Both the position numbers and the translations under genes were made by a program. A stretch of 64,000 nt of DNA from Desulfovibrio sp. (GTDB lineage: Bacteria > Desulfobacterota > Desulfovibrionia > Desulfovibrionales > Desulfovibrionaceae). The DNA is taken from the NCBI GenBank assembly GCA_016218665.1, contig JACRDI010000010.1, positions 37,000 through 100,999 of the forward strand, in the 5' to 3' direction. Under the pieces are notes generated by a model, which was not told the DNA's origin, did not search any database, and worked only from the letters and a program-made list of their open reading frames with translations. The first letter of the stretch is position 1. Every line of letters starts with the position of its first letter. Below, piece after piece: positions 60,886 to 64,000 of this stretch.

Positions 60886-62043
60886 ATGGACAGAGCTGAG
60901 GACAAGCTGCTGGTTACCAGGGTCATGACCTTCAAGTCCGGAAAGGTCGCCTTCAGCCGAAACTACAGCCGCGAGGCCGTGGTGGAGGACATCGTGCGCT
61001 TTGAGGCGTTGTTCCACGCCCTGGCCGCGTTGCCGATCGTGCCGGGGCTGGCCGCCCAACTCGACACCGACCTCATTCGCCGGTCCATCTTCAGCACGGC
61101 CGCCATCGAAGGCAACCCGCTCAGCGAAGAGGAGGTCGGAGAGATCCTGGCCGAACCGGCGGGGAAAACCGTGCGCGCGCGCGCAGAGCAAGAGATCGTC
61201 AACCTGGGCAAGGCCTACAGACGGGTCGCGCCCCCTGTCCCGGGCGAGCCCCGTGTGCCCTTTGTCGTGACGGAACAGTTCATCCGGGAGCTCAACCAGA
61301 TCATCACCGCGGACATCAACCACAAGGACCACACGCCCGGACAATACCGCAACCACATGGTTGAAGTGGGCAACGCGGACCACGGCGGGAAGTATGTGCC
61401 GCCCAGGATCCTGGCCGACATTCAGCCGCTCATGGCCGCCTTCGTGGAGTGGATCAACTCCGAAGAGGTGATGGGCGAAGGTGCGTTGGTGCGGGCAGCC
61501 CTGGCCCACTACCACCTGGGGCTCATCCATCCCTTCGGCGATGGCAACGGCCGCACGGCGCGGCTTGTGGAGGCCATGATCCTGCAGCAGGCCGGCTACA
61601 GATACATCCCGGTCCTTATGTCGAATTTCTACTATAAGAGCATTGACGAATATTACGTCGCCTTCCAGGAGGCGGAAAAGGCGTCAGCGTCCGACATTAC
61701 TCCATTCATCAAATATTTCATGCGGGTGGTCCTGCTCTCCGCCAAGGACATCCAGGACAGAATCCACTGGGGCATCCGCATCATGGCGTTGCGCCATCTT
61801 TACGACGCCTACATGCAGGACAAGACCATCGGGCGGCGGCAGCACGACCTGCTGCAGGTCCTTTTGCTCCATCCCGGCAAGGCCATCTCCCTCAAGGATT
61901 TGCATCTCGACCCCCTGTGCGCGCCGCTGTACCGGAGCGTCAGCGAGAAGACCGCCCGCCGTGATCTGGCGCGGCTCCAGGAACTGCGGCTGCTGCTGGA
62001 GCGTGAACAGGGGCTTGTGCTCAATCCCTTCGTGATGGAGTAG
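60886..62043 (+). CDS. Fic-domain AMPylase-type protein
   Basis: A 385-residue Fic protein. HPFGDGNGRTAR (about residues 214-225) is the complete catalytic motif for nucleotidyl transfer from ATP to a hydroxyl, so it should be active. STAAIEGN (about 70-77) is the N-terminal inhibitory helix motif (S/T)xxxE(G/N), placing it in class II, self-inhibited. A C-terminal winged-helix-like region (about 310-380) includes SEKTARRDLARLQEL, a DNA-binding-like helix. Targets unknown; such genes can be single housekeeping regulators or toxin-like. AT-rich upstream DNA suggests acquisition. Confidence 0.88.
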   Translation: MDRAEDKLLVTRVMTFKSGKVAFSRNYSREAVVEDIVRFEALFHALAALPIVPGLAAQLDTDLIRRSIFSTAAIEGNPLSEEEVGEILAEPAGKTVRARAEQEIVNLGKAYRRVAPPVPGEPRVPFVVTEQFIRELNQIITADINHKDHTPGQYRNHMVEVGNADHGGKYVPPRILADIQPLMAAFVEWINSEEVMGEGALVRAALAHYHLGLIHPFGDGNGRTARLVEAMILQQAGYRYIPVLMSNFYYKSIDEYYVAFQEAEKASASDITPFIKYFMRVVLLSAKDIQDRIHWGIRIMALRHLYDAYMQDKTIGRRQHDLLQVLLLHPGKAISLKDLHLDPLCAPLYRSVSEKTARRDLARLQELRLLLEREQGLVLNPFVME

Positions 62044-62097
62044 CGGCAGGGCGGGGGGAGGCCTTCGCGGAAGGATGGCACGCGCGTGGCGCCATGC

Positions 62098-62189
62098 CAC
62101 GAAAAAGGGCTGAGCCCTTTCGCGTTCAGCCCTTGGCAGTGCTGGCGGAGCGGATGAGACTTGAACTCGCGCCCTCCGACGTGACAGGC
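62098..62189 (-). repeat. Partial tRNA-Asp 3'-half copy plus terminator (att-like direct repeat 1)
   Basis: About 92 bases match 63855-63947 with three mismatches and one A-run length change. The copy covers the tRNA-Asp 3' half from the anticodon loop to CCA, and its terminator hairpin, and then loses similarity. It lacks the 5' half, so it is not a working tRNA. Confidence 0.9.
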
Positions 62190-62531
62190 AACGCGGCCAA
62201 CCTGGCCAGGCCCGCTGCTGGCCGCTGACGCCAAGATGGCCTGGGCCAGCTATCGCCAGGCCTCGCGCAACGCGCCCGAGCCGGCGGCGTTCCCGCTGGC
62301 GGTGGGGTGGCCGGTGGCGCCGGGGGAGGATGCGCGGGCTATGCCAGACATCGTCATGACGACGCCCAGGCGCGTGAGGCCAGCATATCGACCAACGCCC
62401 CGGCCAGCCCGAAGCCACGGTCTGTTTGCTGGACCAGCTCGGCGAGCTGGTGGACGAAATGCCGGCGACGGCGAACAGCGTCAGCCTTGGTTCAAAGGGA
62501 CACCGGTGATGATGCACCCGCCGCCAAGACT
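62190..62531. other. 342-base region without supported gene
   Basis: Between the att-like copy and the transporter gene. Short frames exist on both strands but none has an RBS, consistent codon use or a recognisable product. A plus-strand stretch reading DAKMAWASYRQASRNAPEP breaks off after a few dozen codons and may be a gene remnant. Confidence 0.5.
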
Positions 62532-63524
62532 TTAGCCAGATAACTTTTGCAAGTCGCCACGGGCGATTCCTACAATCGTCCGCACGAGCAATGCCGCAAT
62601 CACGGTGCTTGCCAGTGTGAGTAAGGCAATGGCGATGACATCCGCCCAAGTTGCCTGGACAAACGCGGCATAACGCAGACCCGCGCCTGCGGCGGCGGCC
62701 AGCGGAAAACTGACAGCCCACCATGACACTCGAAATGGACAGCAGTGCCAAAGGTGTCGAAGATGCGCCAGCAAAACAGCTAGGATAAAGAGTGTCAGGG
62801 CAAACAATCCTTCCGCGAACAGGTCCACCTGTCCCACTGTAATCACATAGGCGGAAAACCCCACCGCAAAAGGCGCCAGCAGAATCAGCAGCGATGGACT
62901 CATGGAAGAAGGCAACGGCTCTTCAAACATCAGCCGTGCGAAGATTATGGTAAACAATGGTATCGCAAAAAACAGCCCGACCGATAAGCCCAACATCATC
63001 AACGCATGGGGCGGCTCGGTAAAATTCAAGGCTGGCACCACCATGGGAATGTCCAGCATGCCCACCAACGGCACGATCCAGGCGGGTGCGGCGTGTATCC
63101 GCTGCTGACGGGTTCCAAGCCAGCGCCCAGCCATCAGCCACGCAAGAACCGCCATTCCTATGGCGCCAAAGATCCACAACCCGTGCGCCAACGCAGTGCT
63201 GACATCGGCCAGTGCGCCGGGCAACAGCAATGCGCTGATGAGCGGCGTTCCGAACAGGGCTCCGGCTATCGGGTGCGCAAACTCGGCCTTGACGTGCTCA
63301 AATCCTGTAGCCGCCTTGATTGCATACGCCACGACCAGCAGCACGAATACGGCCACCGCCACGTAACCGATGGCTTGTGCTATCCACACAGGGGTTCCCC
63401 AGTGCACGTACGCCAGTCGCCAAGCCAGGCCCAAGCCGGCCAGCCCCATGACTGAGCCAAACAAGGCCACGGGTAGCCAAGGCATCCGGGCCGTGTTGAC
63501 GGAGATCGCGGTGCTGTCAGTCAT
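62532..63524 (-). CDS. SLAC1/TehA (TDT)-family transporter
   Basis: A 330-residue protein with ten hydrophobic helices and the family pattern of SLAC1/TehA channels: FAHPIAGALFGTPLISALLLPGAL (about residues 80-103; piece FAHPIAGALFG) and VPALNFTEPPHALMMLGLS. It would move anions or small organic acids across the inner membrane. The base composition is less GC-rich and the codon use more mixed (more A/T in third positions) than the dsr or glycan genes, a sign of transfer. It is the only intact gene between the tRNA-Asp repeats. Confidence 0.82.
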   Translation of the reverse strand: MTDSTAISVNTARMPWLPVALFGSVMGLAGLGLAWRLAYVHWGTPVWIAQAIGYVAVAVFVLLVVAYAIKAATGFEHVKAEFAHPIAGALFGTPLISALLLPGALADVSTALAHGLWIFGAIGMAVLAWLMAGRWLGTRQQRIHAAPAWIVPLVGMLDIPMVVPALNFTEPPHALMMLGLSVGLFFAIPLFTIIFARLMFEEPLPSSMSPSLLILLAPFAVGFSAYVITVGQVDLFAEGLFALTLFILAVLLAHLRHLWHCCPFRVSWWAVSFPLAAAAGAGLRYAAFVQATWADVIAIALLTLASTVIAALLVRTIVGIARGDLQKLSG

Positions 63525-63854
63525 GTTGAGCCTCCCCTACGGTTTTAGGTTCAGCCATTATGAAGAAGCCCCCAACCTTGGACCATTTGGCGTGAGAATT
63601 TTCTCAGGTTTGCCTCGGGCCAGACATGCTTGAGGCAAAATCAGCTCCGTCGGGGGCTGGTAGCCGAGGAGGCTTGCGGGCGGGCCTCGTGGTCGTCCCT
63701 CCGCCACGCCTCACATTTGCCTGTGCCCCAACCAGCGACAAAATCCAAGTCGTATTCAGGCGCTCGGTCCAACAAAAGGTGGCGATGGTTTAAGAGGGAT
63801 CCTTTTAGGCATCGCAGACAGGGACAGAAAACCATGCCGAAGTGGCTTTCATTG
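63525..63854. other. 330-base region holding a transposase remnant
   Basis: Between the transporter start and the tRNA-linked repeat. It contains the decayed IS3-type OrfB end listed separately; the rest shows no supported gene. Confidence 0.6.
63558..63725 (-). pseudogene. C-terminal remnant of an IS3-family transposase (OrfB), frameshifted
   Basis: On the minus strand one frame reads KCEAWRRDDHEARP and a shift by one base then reads SLLGYQPPTELILPQACL up to a stop at 63558. Joined, they give the well-known IS3-type ending 'k.eaWRrdYNe.RPhssLgyqpP'. The upstream catalytic DDE core is absent. The element is dead and marks past insertion within the tRNA-Asp-bounded region. Confidence 0.72.
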
Positions 63855-63858
63855 CACG

Positions 63859-63892
63859 AAAAAAGGGCTGAACCCTTTCGAGTTCAGCCCTT
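63859..63892 (-). terminator. Terminator after tRNA-Asp
   Basis: An 11-bp perfect stem with an 8-base loop lies 8 bases beyond the tRNA 3' end and is followed on the minus strand by six Ts. Confidence 0.9.
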
Positions 63893-63900
63893 GGCAGTGC

Positions 63901-63977
63901 TGGCGGAGCGGACGAGACTTGAACTCGCGCCCTCCGACGTGACAGGCCGGCGTTATAACCAACTTAACTACCGCTCC
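63901..63977 (-). tRNA. tRNA-Asp (GTC)
   Basis: A 77-base gene with encoded CCA. The acceptor GGAGCGG pairs with CCGCTCC; the D-stem GTTA/TAAC, the anticodon stem CCGGC/GTCGG with loop CTGTCAC (anticodon GTC), and the T-arm GCGAG-TTCAAGT-CTCGT are all present. The 3' half is duplicated at 62098-62189, marking it as an integration target. Confidence 0.95.
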
Positions 63978-64000
63978 GCACTGTAATGATCGTGGTAGGC

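Noticed and set aside
62098-62189. Second tRNA-Asp gene
   Set aside because: Only the 3' half is present; no D-arm or 5' acceptor strand, so it is an integration scar.
61809-62234. Minus-strand ORF across the tRNA-like repeat
   Set aside because: A translation of the tRNA 3' sequence (GGREFKSHPLR), a common annotation artefact.
62236-62535. 99-aa plus-strand ORF after the partial tRNA
   Set aside because: No RBS, proline/arginine-rich tail, no recognisable domain; more likely a degraded fragment.

Overview
The window is a high-GC (mostly GCC/CTG/GGC-rich codons) chromosome segment that best fits a sulfate-reducing deltaproteobacterium of the Desulfovibrionales. The main evidence is a complete dsrMKJOP operon (46606-51679) preceded by an RsbRD_N-type gene, a flavoredoxin gene, and a def-fmt-DUF116 arrangement. 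The exact genus cannot be fixed from sequence reading alone.

Layout. (1) 1-846: the end of one gene and a GspN-like gene, probably the end of a type II secretion locus. (2) 961-36402: a roughly 35 kb glycan/protein-glycosylation island. Its plus-strand arm (961-26682) holds an STT3/PglB-type oligosaccharyltransferase, a WbpE-like aminotransferase, glycosyltransferases, an epimerase, a UDP-galactopyranose-mutase-like flavoenzyme, many methyltransferases including three FkbM paralogs, two radical SAM enzymes, an SGNH esterase, a formyltransferase-GNAT fusion and a second DegT-family aminotransferase. A strong hairpin at 26706-26733 separates it from a minus-strand arm (35370-26765) with a Maf/DUF115-type flagellin glycosyltransferase candidate, a methyltransferase, two glycosyltransferases, a radical SAM enzyme and a CMP-nonulosonate synthetase. 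Genes in each arm are mostly overlapping or a few bases apart, so they look like two long operons building and modifying a surface sugar chain. Several proteins share one N-terminal Rossmann-like module (IYGxGG), and several carry short in-frame tandem repeats, mostly of 12 bp.

(3) 36399-40826: an NtrY-like histidine kinase, DUF4390, YggS and flavoredoxin. (4) 40916-42691: a small cassette bounded by inverted repeats, carrying a tlde1/DUF2778 L,D-transpeptidase-like effector candidate and an overlapping partner gene. (5) 42704-45568: an ABC transporter with a DUF2318 protein, the gene company seen in FTR1/P19 iron loci, interrupted by an array of six hairpins. (6) 46011-51737: the dsr membrane complex with promoter candidate and strong terminator; it links the menaquinone pool and cytoplasmic DsrC trisulfide reduction. 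(7) 51898-54678: YedE, YedF/TusA, DUF3343 and a ribokinase-fold gene, a sulfur/selenium-handling group. (8) 54881-60705: tautomerase, then hisS, aspS, def, fmt and DUF116 behind a near-consensus sigma70 promoter. (9) 60886-64000: a Fic protein, then a roughly 1.7 kb element (SLAC1/TehA-type transporter plus a decayed IS3-type transposase end) bounded by about 92-bp direct repeats of the 3' half of an intact tRNA-Asp gene at the right edge.
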